From NCBI GenBank assembly GCA_013335115.1, contig JAAXWQ010000015.1, positions 1 to 40,846 on the forward strand: a stretch of 40,846 bases of DNA, written 5' to 3'. The translations under genes and the position numbers were made by a program. Below, piece by piece: positions 25,704 to 34,611 of this stretch. The notes under the pieces were generated by a model that was not told the DNA's origin, made no database searches, and saw only the letters and a list, made by a program, of their open reading frames with translations. The stretch comes from Chlorobiaceae bacterium (GTDB lineage: Bacteria > Bacteroidota > Chlorobiia > Chlorobiales > Chlorobiaceae). Numbering within the stretch: the stretch's first letter is position 1; the number at the start of each line of letters is the position of its first letter.

Positions 25704-25716
25704 TAACGATTGTTAA
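25704..25716. promoter_or_regulatory. Operator-like dyad, copy 1
   Basis: TAACGATTGTTAA; half-sites TAAC and GTTA around four bases. An exact inverted copy lies at 25806-25818. It sits in the shared upstream region of the divergent metB and sulfhydrylase genes, so a regulator of methionine/cysteine genes is a likely ligand (inference). Confidence 0.55.
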
Positions 25717-25750
25717 TGTACACGAAAAACGCATACAAGTCAAGAGGGAT

Positions 25751-25766
25751 GAGGGGACGTCCCCTC
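25751..25766. repeat. Perfect 16-base palindrome GAGGGGACGTCCCCTC
   Basis: Fully self-complementary, with no loop. The half-site word GGGGACGTC also occurs at 18955-18963 and, inverted, at 18974-18982, and a near copy (AGGGGACGCC) lies at 23370-23379. It is therefore a recurring intergenic word of this genome, and may be an operator or a dispersed palindromic repeat. Confidence 0.5.
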
Positions 25767-25804
25767 CAAAAAGAGTTTTGAAATACCGGGAAAAATCACT
25801 TTTT

Positions 25805-25818
25805 TTAACAATCGTTAA
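25805..25818. promoter_or_regulatory. Operator-like dyad, copy 2
   Basis: TTAACAATCGTTAA has perfect TTAAC/GTTAA arms separated by four bases; read on the minus strand it contains the same 13 bases as copy 1. The centres are about 102 bases apart, close to ten helical turns, which would suit looping or two separate promoters. Between the two lies the GAGGGGACGTCCCCTC palindrome. Confidence 0.55.
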
Positions 25819-25967
25819 TTACAAAAATGAACGGATGACGGATATCTCCAACAAGAGCCTCATGACTGGACGCAGCCTGTGTTGCCTCTGTCTGCGCTCT
25901 TTGCGTGCCGGCATGATGGCCCAGCGCTGGTGATTTGCGTTCCCGCTTTTGCGAACAGAGTCACGAG

Positions 25968-25999
25968 GCCGGTCCTGAATGTCAGCGCCGGCTTTTTTT
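25968..25999 (+). terminator. Intrinsic terminator upstream of the first sulfhydrylase gene
   Basis: GCCGG (25968-25972) pairs with CCGGC (25988-25992), with an inner CTGA/TCAG pair (25975-25978 with 25982-25985), followed by seven T residues. It ends 61 bases before the start codon at 26061, and no protein gene precedes it on this strand. It may end a small RNA or attenuate the sulfhydrylase. The roughly 670 bases between metB and this gene hold no protein gene I can support. Confidence 0.75.
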
Positions 26000-26060
26000 G
26001 TTTCAGCCTTCAGCATACGAGTCAACAACAAGGAATAAACCTCTCAACAGACCTTCACCA

Positions 26061-27350
26061 ATGAGCCAGAAACCCTACCATTTCGAGACCCTCGCGCTTC
26101 ATGCCGGCCAGGCGGTCGATGCCACCCAGTCACGCGGCGTGCCGGTCTACCGCACCAGCTCGTACCTGTTCAAGAACACCGAGCATGCGGCAAACCTGTT
26201 CGCGCTGAAGGAGCTGGGCAACATCTACACCCGCCTGATGAACCCGACCACCGACGTGCTCGAGCAGCGGGTGACGCAGCTTGAAGGCGGTGCCGCTTCG
26301 GTCGCCCTCGCTTCCGGCACCTCGGCCATCTTCTACACCGTCATCACCCTCGCCGAGGCCGGCGACAACATCGTCTCGGCCAACAACCTCTACGGCGGCA
26401 CCTACACGCAGTTCGACGCCATCCTGCCGAAGCTCGGCATCGATGTCACCTTCGTCGACCCGAAGGACCCGTCCAATTTCGAGAAAGCCATCAACGACAA
26501 GACCAGGGCGCTTTACATTGAGACCATCGGCAACCCTGTGCTTGACTATACGGACGTGAAAGCGATCGCTGAGGTGGCCCACCGCCACGGCCTGCCGCTC
26601 ATCGTCGACGCGACCTTCACCACCCCCTACCTGCTCAAGACGATCGAGCTTGGCGCCGACATCGTGATCAACTCGCTGACCAAGTGGCTCGGCGGCCACG
26701 GCGCGGGTATCGGCGGCATCATCACCGACGCGGGCCGCTTCGACTGGAAGGCCGGCCGCCATCCGCTCTTCACCGAGCCTGACGCCAACTACCACGGCCT
26801 GCGCTGGGGCATCGACCTGCCAGAACCGCTCGCCCCGATCGCCTTCGCGCTCCGCGTCCGCACCGTGCCGCTCAGGAACCTCGGCGCCTGCATCTCGCCC
26901 GACAACTCCTGGCTCTTCATCCAGGGCATCGAGACCCTGCCGGTCCGCATGGAGCGCCACTCCGAAAACGCCCTGAAGGTGGCCGAACACCTGAAGGCCC
27001 ACCCGAAGGTCGCCTGGGTGCGCTACCCCGGACTGAAGGACGATCCGTCGTACCCGCTCGCATCGCGCGACCTGAAGCACGGGTTCGGCGGGATGGTGGT
27101 CTTCGGCGTGAAGGGCGGCTACGAAGCGGCGGTGAAGATCATCGACACGATCGACCTGTTCTCGCACCTGGCCAACGTCGGCGATGCCAAGAGCCTGATC
27201 CTGCATCCGGCCAGCACCTCGCACAGCCAGATGACCGAGGAGCAGCGTGTCGCGAGCGGACTCTCTTCCGACCTTATCCGCCTCTCGATCGGCCTGGAGC
27301 ATCCGGACGACCTCATCACCGCGCTCGACGACGTGCTCGCAAGCGTTTGA
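26061..27350 (+). CDS. metY: O-acetylhomoserine aminocarboxypropyltransferase, copy 1
   Basis: This PLP enzyme makes homocysteine directly from O-acetylhomoserine and sulfide, so it feeds sulfide straight into methionine. The 429-residue length and motifs are those of the MetY type: ALHAGQAVDATQSRGVPVYR, the NIYTRLMNPTTDVLEQRV segment, the PLP Lys208 in NSLTKWLGGHGAGIGG, a long insert after TEPDANYHGL, and the C-terminal HPASTSHSQMTEEQ and IRLSIGLEHPDDL. The start at 26061 is set by the family N-terminus. A close second copy lies at 37960-39327. It is followed after 38 bases by the regulator gene. Confidence 0.95.
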   Translation: MSQKPYHFETLALHAGQAVDATQSRGVPVYRTSSYLFKNTEHAANLFALKELGNIYTRLMNPTTDVLEQRVTQLEGGAASVALASGTSAIFYTVITLAEAGDNIVSANNLYGGTYTQFDAILPKLGIDVTFVDPKDPSNFEKAINDKTRALYIETIGNPVLDYTDVKAIAEVAHRHGLPLIVDATFTTPYLLKTIELGADIVINSLTKWLGGHGAGIGGIITDAGRFDWKAGRHPLFTEPDANYHGLRWGIDLPEPLAPIAFALRVRTVPLRNLGACISPDNSWLFIQGIETLPVRMERHSENALKVAEHLKAHPKVAWVRYPGLKDDPSYPLASRDLKHGFGGMVVFGVKGGYEAAVKIIDTIDLFSHLANVGDAKSLILHPASTSHSQMTEEQRVASGLSSDLIRLSIGLEHPDDLITALDDVLASV

Positions 27351-27388
27351 ACCGGTACATCTGTCAGTAAAAAAAGAAGTTGAACGAC

Positions 27389-28033
27389 ATGAAACCGAAA
27401 GGATCGATACTCATCGCGGACACGCAGTTCCTCACCACCGAAGCGCTCAATTCGGTGCTTGCAGCCGAGGGGTACGCGGTGGCCTGCGTGCATACCCGCG
27501 CCGGGTTGCACGATTACCTGAAGGTCAATGAACCTTCGCTGATCGTCACGGACTACATCCTGTTCGATTTCAGGTCGATCAACGACCTGCGGGAACTCGG
27601 GGAGCTGCATGAGGGCTCCCCCATCCTGGTGCTCTGCAATTCGGTGAACCAGATGCAGATCAAGGAGCTGAACCAGGCCGGCATCAGGAACATCGCCCTC
27701 AAGACCGACGACCGGACCGAGCTGCTCCAGGCCGTCGCGACCGCCATGAAGGGCAAGAAAGCCTATTCCGGCAGCGTGCTCGACATCCTCCTCAAGCAGG
27801 ATGGACCTGCCGAAGACGCCTGCCTGCTCACCACCTCCGAAATCGAGATCGTCCGGCTCATCTCGACCGGCCTCACCACCAAGGAGATCGCGGTGAAGAA
27901 GCATGTCAGCTTCCATACCGTGACGACCCACCGGAAGAACATCTTCCGGAAACTCGGCGTCTCGAGCAGCCCCGAGCTGATGATGTTCGCCATCAAGGCC
28001 GGGCTCATCGACAATATCGAATACCATATCTGA
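27389..28033 (+). CDS. Orphan response regulator with LuxR-type HTH, copy 1
   Basis: The 214-residue product has an N-terminal receiver-like domain (about 5-125) and a C-terminal LuxR/NarL helix-turn-helix (about 145-208, GLTTKEIAVKKHVSFHTVTT then HRKNIFRKLG). The candidate phosphorylation Asp is in SLIVTDYILFD and the conserved Lys in IALKTDD, but the N-terminal acidic pair is reduced to one Asp (LIADTQF), so phosphorylation may be atypical. No histidine kinase is nearby. A near twin lies at 33532-34185, on the other side of the encapsulin module. I use ATG 27389; TTG 27380 is an alternative. Confidence 0.88.
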   Translation: MKPKGSILIADTQFLTTEALNSVLAAEGYAVACVHTRAGLHDYLKVNEPSLIVTDYILFDFRSINDLRELGELHEGSPILVLCNSVNQMQIKELNQAGIRNIALKTDDRTELLQAVATAMKGKKAYSGSVLDILLKQDGPAEDACLLTTSEIEIVRLISTGLTTKEIAVKKHVSFHTVTTHRKNIFRKLGVSSSPELMMFAIKAGLIDNIEYHI

Positions 28034-28052
28034 CCCCCCCTGCCAGGCCGAT

Positions 28053-28072
28053 CCTACCGCTTTTACGGTAGG
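28053..28072 (+). promoter_or_regulatory. Dyad and -10-like element upstream of the first cysK
   Basis: CCTACCG (28053-28059) pairs with CGGTAGG (28066-28072) around CTTTTA, followed at once by TAAAAT (28073-28078), a plausible -10 box, and by the block AACGGCGGGATTTCAGGAGC. The same arrangement precedes the second cysK at 39423-39448. The dyad could be an operator over the promoter or an RNA hairpin. Confidence 0.55.
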
Positions 28073-28161
28073 TAAAATACCGTAACGGCGGGATTTCAGG
28101 AGCCGGGTACGATGACGAAATTCATGATGTGTGAATTTCCGTCACCAAAATACCGGCACCC

Positions 28162-29115
<954 letters not shown>

Positions 29116-29153
29116 AGGATCATCAACGCCCTCAGGGCAGAACAGAAAAAACC

Positions 29154-30068
29154 ATGAGCATCAATGGCAAGGCCGACAACATCGAACAGGTCGTCTCGCT
29201 CCTCTCGAACGGATGCCCGGCCCAATGTGAATATGTGCCGCATCCCGAACAGAAGCTGCCGTCGATCGACAGCCTCCGGGAGTTCATCGAGCTGGTCCGG
29301 GCGGTCGTCTTCCCCGGCTATTTCGGATCACCCATTTCCAGTTTCGAATCGCTGCACCACTTCATCGGCGTCAGGATCGAGAAGATCGCCGGCCTGCTGA
29401 CTTCGCAGATCAGCCTGGTCCGGCAGAGCGAAACCGGTTCGGCCCAGAGTGAGGCGGCCATTGAGGACGCGGCATCGGTGGCGAAGAAGTTCATCGGGTT
29501 GCTCCCGGAGATCAGGAGGGTGCTCTGCACCGACGTCCGGGCGATCTACGATGGGGACCCTGCGGCCAAGAGCCACGGGGAGATCATCTTCTGCTATCCG
29601 TCGATCCGCGCCATGATCAACCACCGGACGGCCCATGCCCTGATCGGGCTCGGCGTTCCGCTCATCCCGCGCATCATCTCGGAGATGTCACACTCCGAAA
29701 CCGGCATCGACATCCATCCGGGGGCGACGATCGGCGAATACTTCTGCATTGACCACGGGACCGGGGTCGTCATCGGCGAGACCTGCACCATCGGCGACCA
29801 TGTGAGGCTCTACCAGGGGGTGACCCTCGGCGCCAAGAGGTTCGAGCTCGACAAGGACGGCAACCCGGCAAAGAACGTCCCGCGCCATCCGATCATCGAG
29901 GACAATGTGGTCGTCTATTCGAACGCCAACATCCTCGGCAGGATCACCATCGGCCGTAACTCGGTGATCGGCGGCAGCGTGTGGGTGACCAAGAGCATCC
30001 CGCCGAATTCGCGTCTCCAGCAGCAGAAGGCAATCGAAAGCACATTCATCGACGGCCTCGGCATTTAA
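29154..30068 (+). CDS. Serine O-acetyltransferase (SrpH/EpsC-like)
   Basis: The 304-residue enzyme transfers acetyl from acetyl-CoA to serine, giving the CysK substrate. A long helical N-terminal part (about 1-190) leads into a left-handed beta-helix (about 195-285: GIDIHPGATIGEYFCIDHGT, VVIGETCTIGDHVRLYQGVT, GRNSVIGGSVWVTKSIPPNS). The catalytic His is in DHGTGVVIGE. The last residues are DGLGI; a terminal Ile after an acidic-glycine stretch is how CysE enzymes dock into the CysK active site, so a cysteine synthase complex is likely. The frame is open far upstream inside cysK but the start MSINGKADN at 29154 is the real one. SrpH is its counterpart beside SrpI in cyanobacteria. Confidence 0.93.
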   Translation: MSINGKADNIEQVVSLLSNGCPAQCEYVPHPEQKLPSIDSLREFIELVRAVVFPGYFGSPISSFESLHHFIGVRIEKIAGLLTSQISLVRQSETGSAQSEAAIEDAASVAKKFIGLLPEIRRVLCTDVRAIYDGDPAAKSHGEIIFCYPSIRAMINHRTAHALIGLGVPLIPRIISEMSHSETGIDIHPGATIGEYFCIDHGTGVVIGETCTIGDHVRLYQGVTLGAKRFELDKDGNPAKNVPRHPIIEDNVVVYSNANILGRITIGRNSVIGGSVWVTKSIPPNSRLQQQKAIESTFIDGLGI

Positions 30069-30089
30069 CCAATACCAAACAACTCAGTA

Positions 30090-31547
30090 ATGGCAAACAC
30101 ACTTCCAGAATCGGGCAGCCTGCTGCAGCGCAGCGTTACCACCACCGTGGCACGGAACCTGGCGAACACGACCAAGACCGTCCCCCAGATGATGTCCATC
30201 ACCCCACGGTGGCTGCTCAAGCTGCTTCCCTGGGTCCACGTGGCGTCGGGCACCTACCGCGTCAACCGCACCAAGATCGAGCTCCAGAAGCCGGAACGCA
30301 TCGGCATCGACTTCCATCGCGGCATCGCTTCCTTCAGGCCCGAGTCGCTCAAGAGCATACCGCTCTTTTCGACGCTCGACGATGAACTGGTCTCGAGCCT
30401 TTCGAGGAAGTTCGTCATCGAGGAGGCGGAGCTCGGCAGTACCCTCATCCTCGAGGGCGAAGACCGGCACAAGCTCTTCATCGTCGCCCACGGCCAGATC
30501 GAGGTACTCAGCAAAGGCCTGCACGGCGAGGACCTGCGCATCGCGCTGCTCTCGCAGGGCGAGTACTTCGGCGAGGAGGAGCTGGTCTCCGACAAGCCGT
30601 CCGGCGTGACGATCCGCACCATCACCCCCGGCACCATCTTCTCCGTCTCGAATACCGACGTGGAGCAGTTGTTCCGTGAGAAGCCTGCGTTCCGCGACGC
30701 TTTCAAGGCTGCGGCCGAGGAGTACCTGAAGGTCCGTTCGACGGTCAACAAGCACGGCGAGAAGCACATCGACCTGGTCTCCGGATTCGCCGAGGACGTC
30801 GAGATCCCCGAAACTTACGTCGACTACACCAACAAGCCTCGCGAATACGCCCTGAACGCGATCCAGACGGTCGTCAGGGTACATACCAGGGTCTCAGACC
30901 TCTACAATGACCCGTACAACCAGATCGAGCAGCAGATGCGCCTGACGATCGAGGGGGTCAGGGAGCGCCAGGAGTGGGAGTTCATCAACAACCGGGAGTT
31001 CGGCCTGCTGCACTCCGCCGACCCGGGACAACGGATCAGCACCCGTTACGGCACACCGACCCCGGACGACTTCGACGACCTGTTGACCCTGGTCTGGAAG
31101 AAGCCGGCGTTCTTCATCGCCCATCCCAGGGCTATCGCCGCCTTCGAGCGCGAGTGCACCTGGAGAGGTGTGCCCCCGGTCACGATCAACCTGTTCGGCA
31201 GTCCGGTCATCACCTGGCGCGGCGTGCCGATCGTGCCCTGCGACAAGCTGGAGATCAGCAAGAACAACAAATCGGGACTCGGCACGACCAATATCCTCCT
31301 GCTGCGCGTCGGTGAAAACGAGCAGGGCGTCGTCGGCCTGCACCAGGCAGGCATCCCCGGTGAGATCAGCCCGAGCCTTTCGGCGCGCCTGATGGGCCTC
31401 GACAAGCTCGGCGTGGCGTCGTACCTCCTGACCCAGTACTCTTCGCTGGCCGTCCTGACCGACGACGCGCTGGCCGTGCTCGAAAACGTCGAGGTGGGTT
31501 ACTACCACGATTACGAACACCGCAAGGCCGCCGTCAAGACCAAGTAA
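30090..31547 (+). CDS. srpI: Family 2 encapsulin shell protein with inserted cyclic-nucleotide-binding domain (SrpI-like)
   Basis: The 485-residue protein is an HK97-fold encapsulin of the SrpI type. The N-terminal part (about 12-70, [20 protein letters not shown]) and the rest of the fold (about 239-485: [67 protein letters not shown]) are interrupted by a cyclic-nucleotide-binding domain at about 85-215 ([37 protein letters not shown]). This makes it a CBD-bearing ('2B'-type) shell. In the usual phosphate-binding cassette an Arg-Ser/Thr-Ala follows; here it is Ser171-Gly172-Val173, so nucleotide binding is uncertain. Such proteins self-assemble into capsid-like shells around cargo. It sits between the acetyltransferase and the desulfurase that is the expected cargo. 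Confidence 0.93.
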   Translation: MANTLPESGSLLQRSVTTTVARNLANTTKTVPQMMSITPRWLLKLLPWVHVASGTYRVNRTKIELQKPERIGIDFHRGIASFRPESLKSIPLFSTLDDELVSSLSRKFVIEEAELGSTLILEGEDRHKLFIVAHGQIEVLSKGLHGEDLRIALLSQGEYFGEEELVSDKPSGVTIRTITPGTIFSVSNTDVEQLFREKPAFRDAFKAAAEEYLKVRSTVNKHGEKHIDLVSGFAEDVEIPETYVDYTNKPREYALNAIQTVVRVHTRVSDLYNDPYNQIEQQMRLTIEGVRERQEWEFINNREFGLLHSADPGQRISTRYGTPTPDDFDDLLTLVWKKPAFFIAHPRAIAAFERECTWRGVPPVTINLFGSPVITWRGVPIVPCDKLEISKNNKSGLGTTNILLLRVGENEQGVVGLHQAGIPGEISPSLSARLMGLDKLGVASYLLTQYSSLAVLTDDALAVLENVEVGYYHDYEHRKAAVKTK

Positions 31548-31615
31548 CAACAGTAACAGCCAAAACCGCTCCCCGTCCGCTATCCATGCCGGCGGGGGGC
31601 ATTACCTGAACGTTT

Positions 31616-33508
31616 ATGCCAGAATCCGGCGATCACATCAATCCGGCGGGAAGCGTCCCTGAACTGCTGAACCCCTCGTTCATCGCACAGGTGGCCAGCC
31701 GGCTGTTCAACGAACTGCCTGGAGGGGCGGAAGTGCCGCGCAGCGAAACCGAACTGCAGCATGCGCCGGAGTCGGCGGCGACGAGCGCCAGGGAACAGGC
31801 GACGCAGGGTCCCGTCGCCGGCGATCCGGCATGGCAGCCTGCATTGCCGTGGTTCCCGGCCGAGGCCCAGGCCCCGGGTGAAGGCAACGCCTTCTATTTC
31901 ACCAGGGAGATCGGGACGAATCGCGAAGAGGCGCTGGAGCCCCATGCGGAAAGGCTGACCGAAGAGCAGAACTATACTCCCGACGGGAGCGGATCGTACG
32001 GCCTCGAAGAGCAGCTGAGAAAAAATCCGGCCGAGCCCGCCCTCCCTGCCGAACTCCCCGGCCTTCCCTCCCCGGACTCGGCGATCTCCTTCGATTTCCT
32101 TCGGCAGGCGTTCCAGCCCTTCCAGTCCATTGCCGGCCTTGACAACGGTCGCTGCTTCGCGGAAGAGCTGTTGCGCAAGGCGGCTGGAGATGGCGGAAGC
32201 AGGGCCCAGGCCCCGGTTGCGGAGCCGTCCGCATTCGGACCGCACTACCTCTTCACGACGACCGACACACCAGGAAACCCGGCAGCGGCCGGCGAGGTTT
32301 TCGACGTCGTCTCGGTGCGGAAGGACTTTCCCGTGCTGCACCAGAAAGTACACGGCAAGGACCTGGTCTGGTTCGATAACGCCGCTACGACCCAAAAGCC
32401 GGTCAGTGTGATCGAAGCGGTCTGGCAGTTCTACGCCACCGACAATTCGAACATCCACCGCGGAGCCCACACGCTCGCCGCCCGTGCGACGGATGCCTAC
32501 GAAGGCGCCCGCGAGAAGATCCGCCGGTTCATCAACGCAGGCTCATCATCTGAGATCGTCTACGTGCGCGGAACCACCGAGGCGATCAACCTGGTTGCCC
32601 AGACATGGGGACGGAAATTCATCCAGCCCGGCGACGAGATCGTGCTCTCGATCCTTGAACACCATGCCAACATCGTGCCCTGGCAGATGCTCGCCCAGGA
32701 GAAGGGGGCTGTCATCCGCGTCGTGCCGGTCAACGACCGGGGTGAGATCATCCTGGAGGAGTACACCCGGCTGCTCGGGCCGCGCACCCGCTTCGTTTCG
32801 CTCACGCAGGCCTCCAACGGCCTCGGCACGATCCTCCCGGTCAGGGAGATGATCCGGCTGGCCAAGCGGCATGATGCGAAAGTGCTGGTTGACGGCGCAC
32901 AGTCCGTCGCCCACATCCCGGTCGACATCCAGGACCTCGACGCCGACTTCTTCGTCTTTTCAGGCCACAAGATATTCGCCCCTACCGGCATCGGCGTGCT
33001 CTACGGCAAGCGCGAGCTGCTCGACGTCATGCCCCCGTGGCATGGTGGCGGCAATATGATCAAGGACGTCCGTTTCGATCATACCTCCTACAACGAGGCC
33101 CCGGCCAAGTTCGAAGCCGGCACGCCGTCGATCGCCGATGCCGTAGGGCTCGGGGCGGCGCTCGACTACGTCAGGAAGCTCGGACTCGAAAACATCGCCC
33201 GTTACGAACACGAACTGACCGTGTACGCCACCGAAAAGCTTGCCGCCATTCCCGGCCTCAGGCAGATCGGCACCGCCCACGAAAAAGTCGGGGTGCTTTC
33301 GTTCGTCCTCGACGGTGTCCCGATCGACGAGGTAGGCCGGGCACTTGACCGCGAAGGCATCGCCGTACGCGCCGGCCACCACTGCACCCAGCCGTCGCTC
33401 AGGAGGTTCGGCGTGGAAGGAACCGTTCGGCCGTCACTCGCGTTCTACAACACCCGCCAGGAGATCGACCGGCTCGTGGACGTCGTCAGGTCGATACGAC
33501 GCGGCTGA
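31616..33508 (+). CDS. Cysteine desulfurase with disordered N-terminal cargo-loading extension
   Basis: The C-terminal 400 residues (about 228-630) form a class V, SufS-type cysteine desulfurase: YFDNAATTQ-like WFDNAATTQKPVSVIEA, LEHHANIVPW, VDGAQSVAHIPVDIQ, the PLP Lys452 in FSGHKIFAPTGIG and the catalytic Cys590 in RAGHHCTQPSLRRFG. It removes sulfur from cysteine as a persulfide, leaving alanine. The first 225 residues are Ala/Pro/Glu-rich and probably disordered, with short hydrophobic islands (LNPSFIAQVASRLFNELP, ALPWFP, NAFYFTRE, ISFDFLRQAFQPFQS, GPHYLFTT). This is the known plan of cargo packed into SrpI-type shells. It is directly downstream of the encapsulin. Confidence 0.94.
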   Translation: MPESGDHINPAGSVPELLNPSFIAQVASRLFNELPGGAEVPRSETELQHAPESAATSAREQATQGPVAGDPAWQPALPWFPAEAQAPGEGNAFYFTREIGTNREEALEPHAERLTEEQNYTPDGSGSYGLEEQLRKNPAEPALPAELPGLPSPDSAISFDFLRQAFQPFQSIAGLDNGRCFAEELLRKAAGDGGSRAQAPVAEPSAFGPHYLFTTTDTPGNPAAAGEVFDVVSVRKDFPVLHQKVHGKDLVWFDNAATTQKPVSVIEAVWQFYATDNSNIHRGAHTLAARATDAYEGAREKIRRFINAGSSSEIVYVRGTTEAINLVAQTWGRKFIQPGDEIVLSILEHHANIVPWQMLAQEKGAVIRVVPVNDRGEIILEEYTRLLGPRTRFVSLTQASNGLGTILPVREMIRLAKRHDAKVLVDGAQSVAHIPVDIQDLDADFFVFSGHKIFAPTGIGVLYGKRELLDVMPPWHGGGNMIKDVRFDHTSYNEAPAKFEAGTPSIADAVGLGAALDYVRKLGLENIARYEHELTVYATEKLAAIPGLRQIGTAHEKVGVLSFVLDGVPIDEVGRALDREGIAVRAGHHCTQPSLRRFGVEGTVRPSLAFYNTRQEIDRLVDVVRSIRRG

Positions 33509-33531
33509 TCACGGATGCTCCACCAGACACG

Positions 33532-34185
33532 ATGCCCGAGAACAAGACATCCGGCATGATCCTCATTACGGACATGCAGTACCTGACCAGCAAGGCCCTG
33601 AAGTCCCTCCTGACCTCCCGGGGCTTCACGGTGCAGGTCGCAACGGACGGCAAGGAGTTGCGGAACCTGCTCAGGAAGTTCCGGGTCTCGCTCCTGGTCA
33701 CGGACCATTCAATTACGGGGGTCGTCTCCGTGGAAGAACTGATTGCCATCAAGGAGGGGTCTCCGGGTACCGCCGTCCTGGTGCTCACCTCCGGGATCAA
33801 CCAGATGCAGATCAAGGAGCTCCACTACGCAGGCATCAGGAACGTCGCCCTCAAGACCGACGACCGGGACGAACTGATCAGGGCCGTCGATGCGGCCCTG
33901 AAGGGGCGGCAACACTACTCCGACGGGGTGATGGACATCCTCCTCAAAAAGCAGGAAGTGGTCGACGCCAGTGGCCTGCTGACCAAATCGGAGGTGGACA
34001 TCGTCAGGCAGATCGCTTCCGGCCTGACCACCAAGGAGATTGCCGTCAGGAAGCAGATCAGCTTCCACACCGTCATGACCCACCGGAAGAACATCTTCCG
34101 CAAACTCGCGATATCGAGCAGCCCGGAACTGGTGATGTATGCCATCAGATCGGGCCTGATCGAGAATATCGAATACCATACCTAA
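33532..34185 (+). CDS. Orphan response regulator with LuxR-type HTH, copy 2
   Basis: A 217-residue paralogue of the protein at 27389-28033, with the same receiver plus LuxR/NarL HTH layout. The candidate Asp is in SLLVTDHSITG, the Lys in VALKTDDRDELI, and the HTH spans GLTTKEIAVRKQISFHTVMT followed by HRKNIFRKLA. Shared blocks such as INQMQIKEL and the C-terminal IENIEYHT show recent common origin. It lies 23 bases after the desulfurase and 12 bases before the OsmC-like gene, so it belongs to the encapsulin transcription unit. Confidence 0.9.
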   Translation: MPENKTSGMILITDMQYLTSKALKSLLTSRGFTVQVATDGKELRNLLRKFRVSLLVTDHSITGVVSVEELIAIKEGSPGTAVLVLTSGINQMQIKELHYAGIRNVALKTDDRDELIRAVDAALKGRQHYSDGVMDILLKKQEVVDASGLLTKSEVDIVRQIASGLTTKEIAVRKQISFHTVMTHRKNIFRKLAISSSPELVMYAIRSGLIENIEYHT

Positions 34186-34197
34186 CCCCCGCATCCC

Positions 34198-34611
34198 ATG
34201 CTCGTTTCGGTGACCTATAACGGCAAACTCCCCCTGGTCGGGAGCAATGAAAAGAAGCAGAAGACCCGATTCGACGCGACCCTCGACCCCGCTGCGCCGG
34301 CGAAGTACGCATCCCCCATGGACGTGGTGCTCGAGTCGGTGGCCGCCTGCTCGATGATGGATATCATCATGATCCTCGGAAAAAAGAAAAAGGAGGTCGT
34401 GGCGATCAGGGCAGACGTCGAAGCCGAAAGAGCAGAAACACATCCTCGCGTCTTCACCTCCATCCGCATCGTCTACACCCTCACCAGCCCCGACTGTCGC
34501 GCCGTGGATTTCAGGAAGGCCGTCGAGCTGTCGATCGACAAATATTGCAGCGTCGCCGCCATGATCCGCAACTCCGGATGTAGCATAACGTGGAGTGCCG
34601 AGCTGGCTTGA
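34198..34611 (+). CDS. OsmC-like protein
   Basis: The 137-residue product is an OsmC/Ohr-superfamily protein: FDATLDP near the start, the block SPMDVVLESVAACSMMDIIM carrying the first conserved Cys, the beta-strand IRIVYTLTSPDC, and AVELSIDKYCSVAAMIRNSG with the second Cys. Both Cys of the reactive pair are present, so thiol-dependent peroxide reduction or handling of persulfide is possible. Its place 12 bases after the regulator, at the end of a cysteine/persulfide module, hints at a role in removing reactive sulfur species (inference). Confidence 0.9.
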   Translation: MLVSVTYNGKLPLVGSNEKKQKTRFDATLDPAAPAKYASPMDVVLESVAACSMMDIIMILGKKKKEVVAIRADVEAERAETHPRVFTSIRIVYTLTSPDCRAVDFRKAVELSIDKYCSVAAMIRNSGCSITWSAELA

